Below are positions 18,364-27,001 of a stretch of 64,000 bases of DNA, piece by piece. The stretch comes from Mycobacterium asiaticum. Its GTDB lineage: Bacteria > Actinomycetota > Actinomycetes > Mycobacteriales > Mycobacteriaceae. Location: positions 1 to 64,000 of the forward strand of contig NZ_LZMH01000037.1 of the NCBI RefSeq assembly GCF_001673635.1, given 5' to 3'. The notes under the pieces are model-generated. The model was not told where the DNA came from. It made no database searches and saw nothing but the letters and a program-made list of their open reading frames with translations. Numbering within the stretch: position 1 is the first letter of the stretch; each line of letters opens with the position of its first letter. The position numbers and the translations under genes are program-made.

Positions 18364-18388
18364 GCTACCCGGCTGGTAGCTTCTTGTT
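18364..18388 (+). terminator. Hairpin after the desaturase gene
   Basis: GCTACC and GGTAGC pair around a 5-nt loop (18364-18380) and are followed by TTCTTGTT. The stem is short but the T-rich tail and the position 45 bp after the desaturase stop fit an intrinsic terminator of the reductase/desaturase operon. Confidence 0.45.
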
Positions 18389-18451
18389 AGAGCGGCGAAG
18401 AGTTGCCAGCAGAAATGATTAAGTAATATCTCATTGGGTATGGGGGGAACG

Positions 18452-19228
18452 ATGTCGCCGCGGAAGGATGCCGCTGTTTGCGGCGAGTCCGCTTCGCCCA
18501 AGTTGGTCTTGATTTTCAGTGCCGTGCTCGCACTGACGGCGGGCTTCGTGAACGCAGTCGGCATCCTGATTTTCGCCTTCCCGGTGGGTAACGTCACGGC
18601 GGTCACGACTCAGCTGGGTATGAACACTGCCAACCCCTGGCTCTATGAGGGTCATCTGCTGGCAGGGATCGTGTTGGGATTCTTGGTCGGGGCCGCGGTC
18701 GCCGGAGCGGTTCTCGCGCCGACCCGGGCATTGCTAGGACCACGTCAAGCGGCAGTCTTGATACTTGAGGCGATCCTGCTGTTGCTGGTGGCCACCGGAC
18801 TGGAAGTCGCCGGACTCAAGACGCAGATCAAAGCAGTGGGTATCGAGCCGTCCGTCGTCCATGCCGTGGTGACCGCGGCCGCGTTGGGCATGCAGAACGC
18901 TTTGACCTCTAACTTCCGCGGTATGGCCGTGCGTACTACGCACTTCACCGGGACCATCACCGACCTCGGCCTGATGATCGGCCGGAGTCGGGTGCATGGG
19001 ATCGAGAAGTGGAAGGCCATGATCCTGTCGGCCACATTCGTCCTGTTCCTCGCAGGTGGGGTGTTCGGGTTGCTGGCCGGTGCGCGGTTCGGTGGGTACG
19101 CGCTGATCCTGCCCGCCGGGATCTGCGTGGTCGTTGCGGCCGTCGGGGCGATCCACAGCCAGACGAGACGGCTACGCGCTGTCGATCCGGTCGATGAGCC
19201 CGAGGACCTCGACGCCAAGGCGGCTTAG
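18452..19228 (+). CDS. DUF1275 (YoaK-type) membrane protein
   Basis: This 258-residue protein has six predicted membrane helices, among them VLALTAGFVNAVGILIF, LLAGIVLGFLVGAAVAGAVL and ALILPAGICVVVAAVGAI. It has the family hallmarks TAGFVNAVG and NFRGMAVRTTHFTGTITDLG. ATG 18452 behind GGGGGGAA is preferred over the TTG at 18434 and ATG at 18440. DUF1275 proteins are widespread and lack an established function. It is a stand-alone gene. Confidence 0.82.
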   Translation: MSPRKDAAVCGESASPKLVLIFSAVLALTAGFVNAVGILIFAFPVGNVTAVTTQLGMNTANPWLYEGHLLAGIVLGFLVGAAVAGAVLAPTRALLGPRQAAVLILEAILLLLVATGLEVAGLKTQIKAVGIEPSVVHAVVTAAALGMQNALTSNFRGMAVRTTHFTGTITDLGLMIGRSRVHGIEKWKAMILSATFVLFLAGGVFGLLAGARFGGYALILPAGICVVVAAVGAIHSQTRRLRAVDPVDEPEDLDAKAA

Positions 19229-19335
19229 CGTTCCTTCGCGTTTCCGACGTCGCCGAACGTGTGGCTCGTGCACATGTTTCGGCCAGTGTTCCTACTTCAG
19301 GCCCACGGTCGGCGCGCGCCTGGCGAGCACCTTGG

Positions 19336-19641
19336 TCAGCAGGGCTTCGGAATGAACAGCGCCCAACACACCACCGGCGGTGGCGGTGGCGGCGCATCAG
19401 CCAGAATCCCCGGCGACACATTCCCCTGCCCGGCCGGGACGATGTAGTAGACGTGGCACACATTCCAGTCCCAATTCGGTGGGCTGGTGATGAACGCGCC
19501 GCCCGGCTCCCCACGTGGGTCGTCGCCGGGACACCAGTGCCGTTCCCCGTCAGCGTGGGCAACCCCCGAGCCCACGCCGGCCGCTGCCAGGGCCCATCCG
19601 GCTGCGATTGCGGTTGTCAAGAACCGCGCCAAGCGAATCAT
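19336..19641 (-). CDS. Small secreted cysteine-containing protein, copy 1
   Basis: This 101-residue product has a Sec signal peptide (ATAIAAGWALAAAGVGSGVAHA, cleavage after AHA). The mature part has four Cys, in HWCPGDD, WDWNVCH, PPVVCW and the terminal Cys. It shares the order CPG, W-D-x-x-VCH, aromatic pair, Pro-rich run and C-terminal Cys with the next gene upstream, so the two are tandem paralogues. A secreted, probably disulphide-bonded mycobacterial protein of unknown function. Confidence 0.75.
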   Translation of the reverse strand: MIRLARFLTTAIAAGWALAAAGVGSGVAHADGERHWCPGDDPRGEPGGAFITSPPNWDWNVCHVYYIVPAGQGNVSPGILADAPPPPPPVVCWALFIPKPC

Positions 19642-19684
19642 CGTTGATTCCTTTCTCTCTTCCCCCCGGGTGCCTACGGATCCC

Positions 19685-20023
19685 TCACGGCCGGCAGGTC
19701 AGGATAGGAATGCATTGCAGCGACGGCGGCCGCGGAGGCGGAAAGCCTTCGATGATGACCGAGTCGGTCAAGGGGCTGTTCTCGTCGAAATACCAGGGGT
19801 GGCACACGCTGCGGTCCCAGTCCGGCATGTGCTTCATTTCCGGTGAGCCCGGACACCATTGGTACGTGCAACTGTTGGTCGGGCTCGGCGTGGTGCTCCC
19901 GTCCTGACACACCATCGGCGCGGGCTGCGCCGCTGCGGTGGCTTGGGTCAACCCCAGGGACAGCGTCGCCAGGCCGCCGGACAGCACGACCCAAGCCGTA
20001 ATTTGCTTCACCGAAGAGCTCAA
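19685..20023 (-). CDS. Small secreted cysteine-containing protein, copy 2
   Basis: This 112-residue product has a signal peptide ending near QATAAAQPAP. The mature part contains CQDG, CTYQWCPGS, WDRSVCHPWY, a FPPPRPPS stretch and LQCIPILTC. It lies 43 bp upstream of its paralogue on the same strand, and the two are probably co-transcribed. The extra Cys pair before WCPG distinguishes it. No enzyme motif is visible; an envelope or secreted structural or binding role is a guess. Confidence 0.75.
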   Translation of the reverse strand: MSSSVKQITAWVVLSGGLATLSLGLTQATAAAQPAPMVCQDGSTTPSPTNSCTYQWCPGSPEMKHMPDWDRSVCHPWYFDENSPLTDSVIIEGFPPPRPPSLQCIPILTCRP

Positions 20024-20128
20024 CGTTCTCTGCCTTTCGTGCGTGGCTTTGTTGAGCTCAGCTTTGCGGGGCGCGCATGCCGGATCTTCGCGTGATTCTT
20101 GCGAATTTCTTGTGCCCGTCGGGCGGTG

Positions 20129-21307
20129 TCACATCGGATAGTTGGGCAAGTCGATGTCGTCGCGCAGGTTACGAGCGACGAGCAGGTTGCCCACTGGGCG
20201 GAAATTCATTGCTCGCATCACCACATGGCGGACCCGGATCCCCAACTCCGTCTTCGTTGCGAAGACGGGAAGGAGTTTCTTCGCGTTGGTTTGCTTCCCT
20301 TCGACGAAGGGGCGCACTCGTGTCTCGTACGCGTGAAATGCACGCTGGTGATCGCCTTGCGCGCGCTGAAGTTCCCCGGCCAGCACGTAGGCCTCGGTCA
20401 TGGCCAGACCCGTGCCCTCGCCCGCAAGGAGTGATACGCATGCGGCAGCATCGCCCACTAACGCAACTCTGTCCCGCGACCAGCGGTCTAGGCGAATTTG
20501 GCCGACTACGTCGAAGTAGAGGTCGTCGCTATCGTCGAGGGTTCCGAGGATGTGCTTGCATTCCCAGCCCGCCTCGGAATATTCGCGCCACAGCAACGCT
20601 TTTCGCGCTTCGGAATCGTCGGGAACACGGCGTTCCTCGGAGCGGAAAACGAACAGGAACAGGGTGCGGTCGCCGCGCAGCGCGAATCGGGCGATTGAAC
20701 GGCCCGGTCGGCTGTAAGTGACGTATACCAATTCATCCCTCGGCCGATATCCATCCACCACGGCGGCCGCGACAAGGCAGCCAAGATAGCGTTCGGCGTC
20801 GTGCTCGGGTTCAAATGCCAGCCGACGCACATTGGAGTGCAGACCGTCGGCGCCGATGACGAGGTCGAAATCGCGACTCTCCGATCGCGCGAAGCTCACA
20901 CTGACCCCGTTCGGGTGCTGGTTGATCGCCGTGATGCTGTCATCGAAGATCGTGTCGACGTCGCGCTCGATAGCGCCATAGATGGCACCAGCTAGGTCGC
21001 CGCGCGCCACGGTGGTGAACTCCCCGCCGGCTGCCCGCCGAAATCCGTCCACCTCCAGACTGGCCAAGAGCTCACCGTCCCGGCCGACCGAACGGAGCGA
21101 CTGCATCTCATACCCGGCGTCGCGGATGGCCGTCTCGAGACCCATCCGTTTCGCCACTCGGTAGCCCGACCCCCAGAAATCGATGACGTACCCGCCGGTG
21201 CGAAAGTGCTTCGCCCGCTCAATCAAGGTCGGCTCGTGGCCGATGCGGCGCAACCAGTACGCGAGAGTGGGACCTGCCACTCCGGCGCCGCTGATCGCGA
21301 TTTTCAC
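20129..21307 (-). CDS. FAD-dependent monooxygenase (PHBH/UbiH-like group)
   Basis: This 392-residue protein starts at GTG 21307 behind GGAGGGTGGG. It has the N-terminal dinucleotide-binding ISGAGVAGPTLAYWLRRIGH, the FAD/NAD segment DLVIGADGLHSNVR and the second FAD motif RVALVGDAAACVSLLAGEGT. These define class A flavoprotein hydroxylases, which use NAD(P)H and O2 to hydroxylate aromatic or polyketide-like substrates. Relatives are often TetR-controlled, but no regulator gene is adjacent. Three GCTGTAA repeats lie directly upstream. Confidence 0.87.
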   Translation of the reverse strand: MKIAISGAGVAGPTLAYWLRRIGHEPTLIERAKHFRTGGYVIDFWGSGYRVAKRMGLETAIRDAGYEMQSLRSVGRDGELLASLEVDGFRRAAGGEFTTVARGDLAGAIYGAIERDVDTIFDDSITAINQHPNGVSVSFARSESRDFDLVIGADGLHSNVRRLAFEPEHDAERYLGCLVAAAVVDGYRPRDELVYVTYSRPGRSIARFALRGDRTLFLFVFRSEERRVPDDSEARKALLWREYSEAGWECKHILGTLDDSDDLYFDVVGQIRLDRWSRDRVALVGDAAACVSLLAGEGTGLAMTEAYVLAGELQRAQGDHQRAFHAYETRVRPFVEGKQTNAKKLLPVFATKTELGIRVRHVVMRAMNFRPVGNLLVARNLRDDIDLPNYPM

Positions 21308-21353
21308 TGCCAATACCCACCCTCCGACACAGCGACCGGGCATGCGAGACCCT

Positions 21354-21409
21354 GCTGTAATCATAGCACTATGCAATAGTTGCTGTAAGCATTGTTCGCC
21401 CGGCTGTAA
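21354..21409 (-). promoter_or_regulatory. Three GCTGTAA direct repeats upstream of the FAD monooxygenase
   Basis: GCTGTAA occurs at 21354-21360, 21382-21388 and 21403-21409, within 47-102 bp of the monooxygenase start. A small palindrome GCAATAGTTGC (21373-21383) lies between the first two. Spacings are 28 and 21 bp. The arrangement fits a multi-site operator. The surrounding gap (21308-21734) has no convincing gene apart from a PPE-like relic. Confidence 0.4.
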
Positions 21410-21489
21410 CAAGTGTCGGGTTTTCGTGGCCGAGCGCGCGGCCGCGGTGTTGAAGAAGCCGGACATAAACCCGCTGGCTTGAACACAAG

Positions 21490-21605
21490 ACCGTCGGCGT
21501 GACGTCGGGCATCGGAAACGTTGGAGTCTCGAACATTGTTCAGGACTGGGCCGGCGGCAACTCCGGCTTGCTCAATTTTGGCAGCGCTTTGCATCCGGGT
21601 TGTTA
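21490..21605 (+). pseudogene. Possible relic of a PPE-MPTR-type repeat
   Basis: A plus-strand frame reads TVGVTSGIGNVGVSNIVQ, then GGNSGLLNFGSALH, before a stop. The Asn-x-Gly-x-Gly-Asn-x-Gly cadence resembles the major polymorphic tandem repeats of PPE-MPTR proteins. It has no start codon or domain context and lies beside a tRNA gene. The similarity is short and may be coincidental. Confidence 0.25.
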
Positions 21606-21734
21606 GGCCTGAGGAACCTGCTGCCGTGATTGCCTGAGATTTAATGGGGCCCCGCGCGTCGCGGGCTGATCAGTAGTGTCAAGGATCAACCGAAACAACT
21701 GTCAAGCATCAGCCGACGTAATAAACCAGGTAAG

Positions 21735-21807
21735 TGCCCCCGGCAGGATTCGAACCTGCGACACCGGCTTTAGGAGAGCCGTGCTCTATCCCCTGAGCTA
21801 CGGGGGC
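21735..21807 (-). tRNA. tRNA-Arg (anticodon CCU)
   Basis: On the minus strand a 73-nt cloverleaf starts GCCCCCG and closes with CGGGGGC plus discriminator A. The D-arm contains GCTCAGGGGATAGAGC. The anticodon arm CGGCT-CTCCTAA-AGCCG has anticodon CCU, reading AGG. The T-arm GCAGGTTCGAATCCTGC is canonical. CCA is not encoded. The sequence is unambiguous. Confidence 0.97.
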
Positions 21808-21846
21808 GGACCCGCTGAGCTTACCGGTCGCCCGAAAGGCCGGGCC

Positions 21847-22677
21847 TCAGCGCAGTTCGGCGATCACTTTGGCGAAGTTATCGATGTGGTTGTCCTGCAC
21901 GGTGAAGTGGGTGATCCCGTACTTCTCCCGGTGGCTCGACAGTTTCTCGGCCATCTCGTGGGGAGTCCCGCTGAGCACCGAGTGCATAGCCAGCAGCTGT
22001 TCGTCGGACAAGTCCGGCGCGTTACGGCGGGTCAGCGACAGGTTGGGGACCGTCTCACCCTCGCGCGGCACCGCGGTGATCACCAGGTTCAACTCGAGCG
22101 CCTCGAACCGCTCGCCGGCGGCGGCGCGGACGAAGTCGATGCGCTCGCCCAGCGGGTCGTCGACGTCTCGCACCCGCGCCCCGGTCAGCGCGACGATGTC
22201 GGCGTGCCGTGCGGCCAGGGTCATCACCCGGTCACCACTGCCGGCCACCATGATGGGCACCCGGGGGTGGTGCTCCTTGAGGTAGGCGGTCATGTGTTCC
22301 AGATAGTCGACGCGCGCTCCTGCGCTCGGGTACGGCAGCTCGGCAGCCTCGAATTCCTCACGCACGTAACCGGTTCCGAGGCCCACCTCCAACCGGCCGT
22401 CGCTGAGTAGGTCGAGGGCCCCGATGTCCCGGCTCAACAGCGCCGGCTTGTAGAAGGCGGCGTTGAGCACGTACATGCTCAGCCGGATCCGCTCGGTGAC
22501 CATCGCGGCCGCGGTCAGCGTCGGAAACGGCGCGGCCGCACCGAGGTGGTCTGGCACGCAGAGGATATCGAAACCAAGATCTTCCGCTCGCTTCGCCGTC
22601 TCCACCAAAGCCTCGCGAGACTTGAAGTAGCGAATGCTCACGCCGAAGCGAAAATCCTTGGCCACCAACAACTCCAT
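21847..22677 (-). CDS. LLM-class F420-dependent oxidoreductase
   Basis: This 276-residue TIM-barrel protein of the luciferase-like monooxygenase family has DFRFGVSIRYF at the start, AEDLGFDILCVPDHLG, GRLEVGLGTGYVREEFEAA and VPIMVAGSGDRVMTLAARHA. In mycobacteria this subfamily mostly uses coenzyme F420. Its ATG directly follows the stop of the upstream gene with no gap, so the two are co-translated. The substrate is unknown. Confidence 0.85.
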   Translation of the reverse strand: MELLVAKDFRFGVSIRYFKSREALVETAKRAEDLGFDILCVPDHLGAAAPFPTLTAAAMVTERIRLSMYVLNAAFYKPALLSRDIGALDLLSDGRLEVGLGTGYVREEFEAAELPYPSAGARVDYLEHMTAYLKEHHPRVPIMVAGSGDRVMTLAARHADIVALTGARVRDVDDPLGERIDFVRAAAGERFEALELNLVITAVPREGETVPNLSLTRRNAPDLSDEQLLAMHSVLSGTPHEMAEKLSSHREKYGITHFTVQDNHIDNFAKVIAELR

Positions 22678-23751
22678 TCAACGACGGGAAGAAACCTGCC
22701 ACGACCGCGCCGCGGCCGCCAAACCTTTGATCAATCCGGCAGTTACCGGTGACAAACCGTCCGGACCCGGCAGGCGACTGCGCGGGCTGAGCCCTCGGAC
22801 CCGGACCGGCAATTCCAGCTGGGTACCGCCGCCGCGAACTCGGTTCACCGGGTTGTCCGGATGCAGGCCCCGCAATTCCCCGGGTATCACCTCGAGATTG
22901 GTGATCACTTGATACCCGGGCAACCGAACATGTTCAGCCACATGCGTGGCCAGCTCGCGATTCCGCCCGCCGGCCAGCAGTTGCGTCTCGCGTCCGATCC
23001 GGCCGTACCCATGCAGCGACACGGCCACCTCGACGTGTTCGAGGAACTCAGCCAGCCGCGCGGATTCGGCCGGATCGAATCGCGAAGACGGCAGGTGGTG
23101 GGTGTATCGGTCGGGGTGGCGCAGCACATATACCGAGGCGTCGACGGCCTCGGCGGCCCGCTCGGCGATCACGTCGGTCATCTGTTCCAGTCCACCGCCG
23201 TGAATGGCCAGAAACCCGAAGCGGGACCGCAGCCGGCTCGCCTCGACCATCCCCGGTTCCCCGAGCAACTCCGAAAGGGACCGCGGCCCAATGCCATTCG
23301 GTGACAAGGGTTGCGGCCACCGGGCGGGGTCCCAGCGGTGCAGAAAGTCGATCCAGCGTTGCGGCAGCCCGTGCTGGGTGGCACCGCCGATGATCCGCGA
23401 GAGGTATCCAGGGCGGGGCGGGCCGGGTGTCACCCGGTGGTCGATGTACACCCAAGCCGGCTCGGGACCGGTGTCGGTGTGCACGGTCAGCTCGTCGCGC
23501 CGGTATCGCACCGGCACTCCTTCGGCGCTGTCCAGGACGGTCAGGTCGTGGTCGGAGATCTGCCACACCACACCGTGCACCTCATTGCCCGCGGACGGCT
23601 CGACGGTGGCCACGCCGCGCTGGTTGATCAGCCAGCCGTGATCGCACAGCACCGCCGGTCGCGGGTCGATGGCGTCCGGACAGCGTCTCGCCATCTGGTT
23701 CACGCACAGGTTTGAGCCGTATGCGAAGTAGGGGTGCCGGCGGACCGGCAT
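22678..23751 (-). CDS. Gamma-glutamylcyclotransferase-like / poly-gamma-glutamate hydrolase-like fusion (Rv0923c-type)
   Basis: This 357-residue protein has two parts. Residues 1-140 form a GGCT-like fold, with FAYGSNLCVNQMARRCPDA matching the YGSN substrate-binding loop. Residues 165-300 resemble the DUF867/poly-gamma-glutamate hydrolase family of phage and Bacillus, with FLAIHGGGLEQMTD, the SSRFDPAES His/Asp region and VAVSLHGYG. This suggests turnover of gamma-glutamyl bonds. Rv0923c is the same length in the same context. The ATG overlaps the mntH stop by one base. Confidence 0.8.
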   Translation of the reverse strand: MPVRRHPYFAYGSNLCVNQMARRCPDAIDPRPAVLCDHGWLINQRGVATVEPSAGNEVHGVVWQISDHDLTVLDSAEGVPVRYRRDELTVHTDTGPEPAWVYIDHRVTPGPPRPGYLSRIIGGATQHGLPQRWIDFLHRWDPARWPQPLSPNGIGPRSLSELLGEPGMVEASRLRSRFGFLAIHGGGLEQMTDVIAERAAEAVDASVYVLRHPDRYTHHLPSSRFDPAESARLAEFLEHVEVAVSLHGYGRIGRETQLLAGGRNRELATHVAEHVRLPGYQVITNLEVIPGELRGLHPDNPVNRVRGGGTQLELPVRVRGLSPRSRLPGPDGLSPVTAGLIKGLAAAARSWQVSSRR

Positions 23752-24977
23752 CAGCCCGTCGCGGTGAGGTAGATCAGCGCCACGTTAAGCAGACTAATCA
23801 TCACCGCGACGCCCCAGCCAACGATGGTCGTGGCCCGGTGGTTGGTATCGGCGCCCATGAGTTCATGGTTGCCGGTCAGCCTGATCAGCGGGAGCACCGC
23901 GAACGGAATGCCGAACGACAACACCACCTGCGAGAGCACCAGCGTGCGGGTGGGATCGACGTTCAGTGCCAGCAGGGCGATCGCCGGGCACAGCGTGACC
24001 AGGCGGCGCACCAGCATCGGCACCGACCAGTGCAACAGCCCCTGCATGATCATGGCGCCGGCGTATGCCCCTACCGATGAGGATGCCAGCCCCGACGCGA
24101 GCAGCCCGACGGCGAACAGCACCGCGATCGTCGGGCCCATGGTGTCGCGGACCGCCCCGTAGGCAGCCTCGATGGAACCGACATCCCCGTGACCGCGCAT
24201 GTTGTAGGCGGCGACCAGCAGCATCGCGGCGTTGACCCCGCCGGCGATCACCATGGCCACTCCGACGTCCCAACGGGTGATGCGCAGTAGCCGTCGTCGG
24301 GTCGGCCCGGGCGCGGGATGCCCGTGCCGGTCTCGGGCCAGCCCCGAATGCAGGTACACCGCGTGCGGCATCACGGTGGCGCCCAGGATGGCCGCCGCCA
24401 GCAGCACGCTTTCGGTGCCTTGGAAGCGCGGCACCAGCCCGCCCAGCACGTCGCCGGCCGGGGGTGTCGCGACGAAGAAGCTGGCGGTGAAGCCGACGGC
24501 GATGATCAGCAGCAACCCGGTGATGACCGTCTCGAACAGGCGCTGGCCGCGGCGGTCCTTGATGGTCAACAGCAGCAGCGAGATCACACCGGTGATCAGC
24601 CCGCCGACCGGTAACGGCAGGCCGAACAGGATGCGCAGCGCGACCGCCCCGCCGATCACTTCGGCAACGTCGGTGGACATCGCGACGATCTCGGCTTGCG
24701 CCCAGTACCCGAGCCGGGCCGATCGCCCCATGCGCTCGCCGATCGCCTCGGGAAGCGAACGCCCGGTGACCAATCCGAGTTTTGCCGACAGGTATTGCAC
24801 CAGGCCGGCCATCACGTTGGCGGCGACGATGACCCACAGCAGCAGGTAGCCGAACTGGGTGCCGGAGCTGACGTTGGCCGCGACGTTGCCCGGGTCCACG
24901 TAGGCGATGGCGGCGACGAACGCGGGCCCCAGCAGGTACCAGCTCGCCCGTTCCGAGGTTGCGGTCTCCTGCGCCAA
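23751..24977 (-). CDS. mntH: Nramp-family Mn(II)/Fe(II) transporter MntH
   Basis: A proton-coupled divalent metal transporter of 408 residues and 11 predicted membrane helices. It carries the metal-binding DPGN motif in AIAYVDPGNVAAN (helix 1) and MPHAVYLHSGL, the helix-6 MPH motif. The start is a TTG at 24977 with GAAGG 8 nt upstream; no ATG fits. Rv0924c is the equivalent. It is first in a three-gene run with the GGCT-like fusion and the LLM gene. No Mn-sensing riboswitch or MntR box is recognised upstream. Confidence 0.92.
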   Translation of the reverse strand: MAQETATSERASWYLLGPAFVAAIAYVDPGNVAANVSSGTQFGYLLLWVIVAANVMAGLVQYLSAKLGLVTGRSLPEAIGERMGRSARLGYWAQAEIVAMSTDVAEVIGGAVALRILFGLPLPVGGLITGVISLLLLTIKDRRGQRLFETVITGLLLIIAVGFTASFFVATPPAGDVLGGLVPRFQGTESVLLAAAILGATVMPHAVYLHSGLARDRHGHPAPGPTRRRLLRITRWDVGVAMVIAGGVNAAMLLVAAYNMRGHGDVGSIEAAYGAVRDTMGPTIAVLFAVGLLASGLASSSVGAYAGAMIMQGLLHWSVPMLVRRLVTLCPAIALLALNVDPTRTLVLSQVVLSFGIPFAVLPLIRLTGNHELMGADTNHRATTIVGWGVAVMISLLNVALIYLTATG

Positions 24978-25070
24978 TGCACCAGCCTTCGGCAGTCGAG
25001 GAAGCGATTCCGAATAAAAAAGTGAGGGTATCCGAAACGCTCCGGGACGGTGCTGCGGGCCGCCGCCCGC

Positions 25071-25784
25071 CTACCCGGCGCTGATGCTGCCGCCGCCGTC
25101 CACGCGCAACACCTGGCCCGTCAGGTATCCGGCGTCTTCATCCAGTAACGCGCAAGTCACGTGCGCGATCTCCGCCGGCGTGCCGACCCGGCCCATCGGG
25201 ATGGCGCTGAGCAGGCGGGCCTCGCGCTCGGACCCAGCCGGGCTGCGCTCGCGGTACATCTCCGTCTCGATCGGGCCTGGTGCGACAGCGTTCACGGTGA
25301 TGCCGGCCGCCGCAAGTTCCGCGGCCCAGATGCGGGTGCAGGTTTCCAGCGCTGCCTTCGCCGCGGCGTATGGGGTGCGCTCCCGGGTCCCGAGCGTTGT
25401 CAGGCTGCTGACATTGACGATTCGACCCCATCCGCCCGCGGTCATGCCCGGCAGCGCCGCTTGCACCACCTGCACCGCGGTGCGCACGTTGAGGTCATAG
25501 GTCGAGAAGAGGTCGTCCAGCTCGATCGAGCCGATGCGGCCGAACCGCGCGAACCCGACGTTGTTCACCACCGCGTCGACCGTGCCGTCGGCCAGCACTT
25601 GCTGCAACGTCGCCGCCGTGCCCGCCTGGTCGGCCAGGTCGACTGGATAAAACGGTCCCGGAAAATCCGTGGGCGCGGTCCGCGCCAGGCCGATCGGTTC
25701 ATTTCCGCTTGCGGCCACCCGGTCGGCCACCGCGCGGCCGATCCCTTTGGACGCTCCGGTGATCAGCACCCTTCGTTTGGGCAT
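25071..25784 (-). CDS. Short-chain dehydrogenase/reductase
   Basis: This 237-residue classical SDR has TGASKGIG (NAD(P) loop) at residues 9-16, VVNNVGFA, catalytic Ser in IVNVSSL, YAAAK (Tyr/Lys), and AVAPGPIETEM. The C-terminal GQVLRVDGGGS is typical of FabG-like members. The ATG is preceded by AGGGGAAC. The neighbouring SDR at 25942-26733 is a separate family member rather than a recent duplicate. The substrate is unknown. Confidence 0.88.
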   Translation of the reverse strand: MPKRRVLITGASKGIGRAVADRVAASGNEPIGLARTAPTDFPGPFYPVDLADQAGTAATLQQVLADGTVDAVVNNVGFARFGRIGSIELDDLFSTYDLNVRTAVQVVQAALPGMTAGGWGRIVNVSSLTTLGTRERTPYAAAKAALETCTRIWAAELAAAGITVNAVAPGPIETEMYRERSPAGSEREARLLSAIPMGRVGTPAEIAHVTCALLDEDAGYLTGQVLRVDGGGSISAG

Positions 25785-25941
25785 GACGTTCCCCTATCGC
25801 CGTGATGCTTCAGTCTGCACCCTGCCGCGATGGGTCGGGTATGGCGTAGCGGACACAATCCCCACGGAAACCGACACGCCCGGCAATGCAACCTCGAAAT
25901 GCCCTCAACCGCACACACTTCCAGGTCGACGGGCCGTTACC

Positions 25942-26733
25942 TCATAGATCGGGAACAGGTATCTCCAAGTTGGGGAAGGTCAGCCCGCCGTCGACCTCCA
26001 ATGTCTTGCCGGTCAAGAAGCCGCCGGCCGGCGAAGCCAAATACACTGCGGCAGCAGCGATGTCGGCCGGATCGCCGAGGCGGCGCAGCGGTGTCGCCCG
26101 CTCCATCGGCTCGCGCAGTTCGTCATTGCCGGCCACCACGTCCAACGCTGAGGTCAGGATCGAGCCCGGGGCGATCGCGTTGACCCGGATCCGTGGGCAC
26201 AGGTCCAGTGCCGTGAGCCGGGTGTAGTGCGACAGCGCGGCTTTGGCCGTGCCGTAGGCCGCGAAGCCCCGTCCGGCCAATCGGCCGATCGCCGACGTGA
26301 TGTTGATGATGCTGCCGCCACCGGAGTGTTCGAGCATCAGCGGCACCGCGGCAACGGTCAATGCATGGGCGGTGCCGACGTTGAAGGTGAACGCGTCCTT
26401 GAGGTCCTTGGTCGACGTGGTCAGCAGTGTGTTCGGCATCGAACCGCCGACATTGTTCACGACGATGTCCAGCTTCCCGAACGCCTCGACGGCCGCGCCG
26501 GCCAGCTTCGCGGTGTCCTCGGGATGAGCCAGGTCGGCGGCCACGACATGCGCGCGCCGGCCGGCGGCCTGGACCTGCTGGGCAACCTCGTCCAGCTGAG
26601 CTTGGGTGCGCGATGCGATGACCACATCGGCGCCCGCCTCGGCGAAAGCCAGCGCGATGGCCGCGCCGAGGCCGCGGCCGGCGCCGGTTATGACGGCGAC
26701 CTTGTCGTCCAGACGGAACCTGTCGAGGATCAC
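25942..26733 (-). CDS. Short-chain dehydrogenase/reductase (Rv0927c-type)
   Basis: This 263-residue SDR starts at GTG 26733, behind GAGAGG. It has [21 protein letters not shown], the catalytic Ser in [13 protein letters not shown] (Tyr/Lys) and [11 protein letters not shown]. It lies directly upstream of, and divergent from, pstS3, as Rv0927c does in M. tuberculosis. The physiological substrate is not known. Confidence 0.88.
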   Translation of the reverse strand: MILDRFRLDDKVAVITGAGRGLGAAIALAFAEAGADVVIASRTQAQLDEVAQQVQAAGRRAHVVAADLAHPEDTAKLAGAAVEAFGKLDIVVNNVGGSMPNTLLTTSTKDLKDAFTFNVGTAHALTVAAVPLMLEHSGGGSIINITSAIGRLAGRGFAAYGTAKAALSHYTRLTALDLCPRIRVNAIAPGSILTSALDVVAGNDELREPMERATPLRRLGDPADIAAAAVYLASPAGGFLTGKTLEVDGGLTFPNLEIPVPDL

Positions 26734-26968
26734 TGCGGCCTCTCTTCAGTTGTCGGCCGAAACAGCAGCGGCGTCCGCCCGTCCCGGGGGATTTCTGTAA
26801 CAGGTTCTAGTTTGGCACAGCAGTCGTGTGCAACGACGGCCACGGCTGTCTTCGTGCACGGCAGCCGCCGAAACTGCGCCCCTTCCAAGGCAAGTTACGT
26901 GTTGTTAATGTAGCTGCAGAGCAGCGAGGAAAGGGGCTGGTTGACGGCCGCAGTGGAGGGGCGGCGGC

Positions 26969-26974
26969 TAGTAT
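26969..26974 (+). promoter_or_regulatory. Candidate -10 element of the pstS3-pstC2-pstA1 operon
   Basis: TAGTAT lies 27 bp before the pstS3 TTG start. A TTGACG sits 22 bp upstream, too far for a standard -35. The 268-bp gap between the divergent SDR gene and pstS3 should hold phosphate-responsive RegX3 sites, but no clear consensus copy is seen by eye. Confidence 0.4.
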
Positions 26975-27001
26975 GTTTCATCACTACCGTTAGGAACTGA
27001 A

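Noticed and set aside
21361..21594. 77-codon minus-strand ORF between the FAD monooxygenase and the tRNA
   Set aside because: No ribosome site or recognisable motif; it overlaps the repeat-containing regulatory gap.
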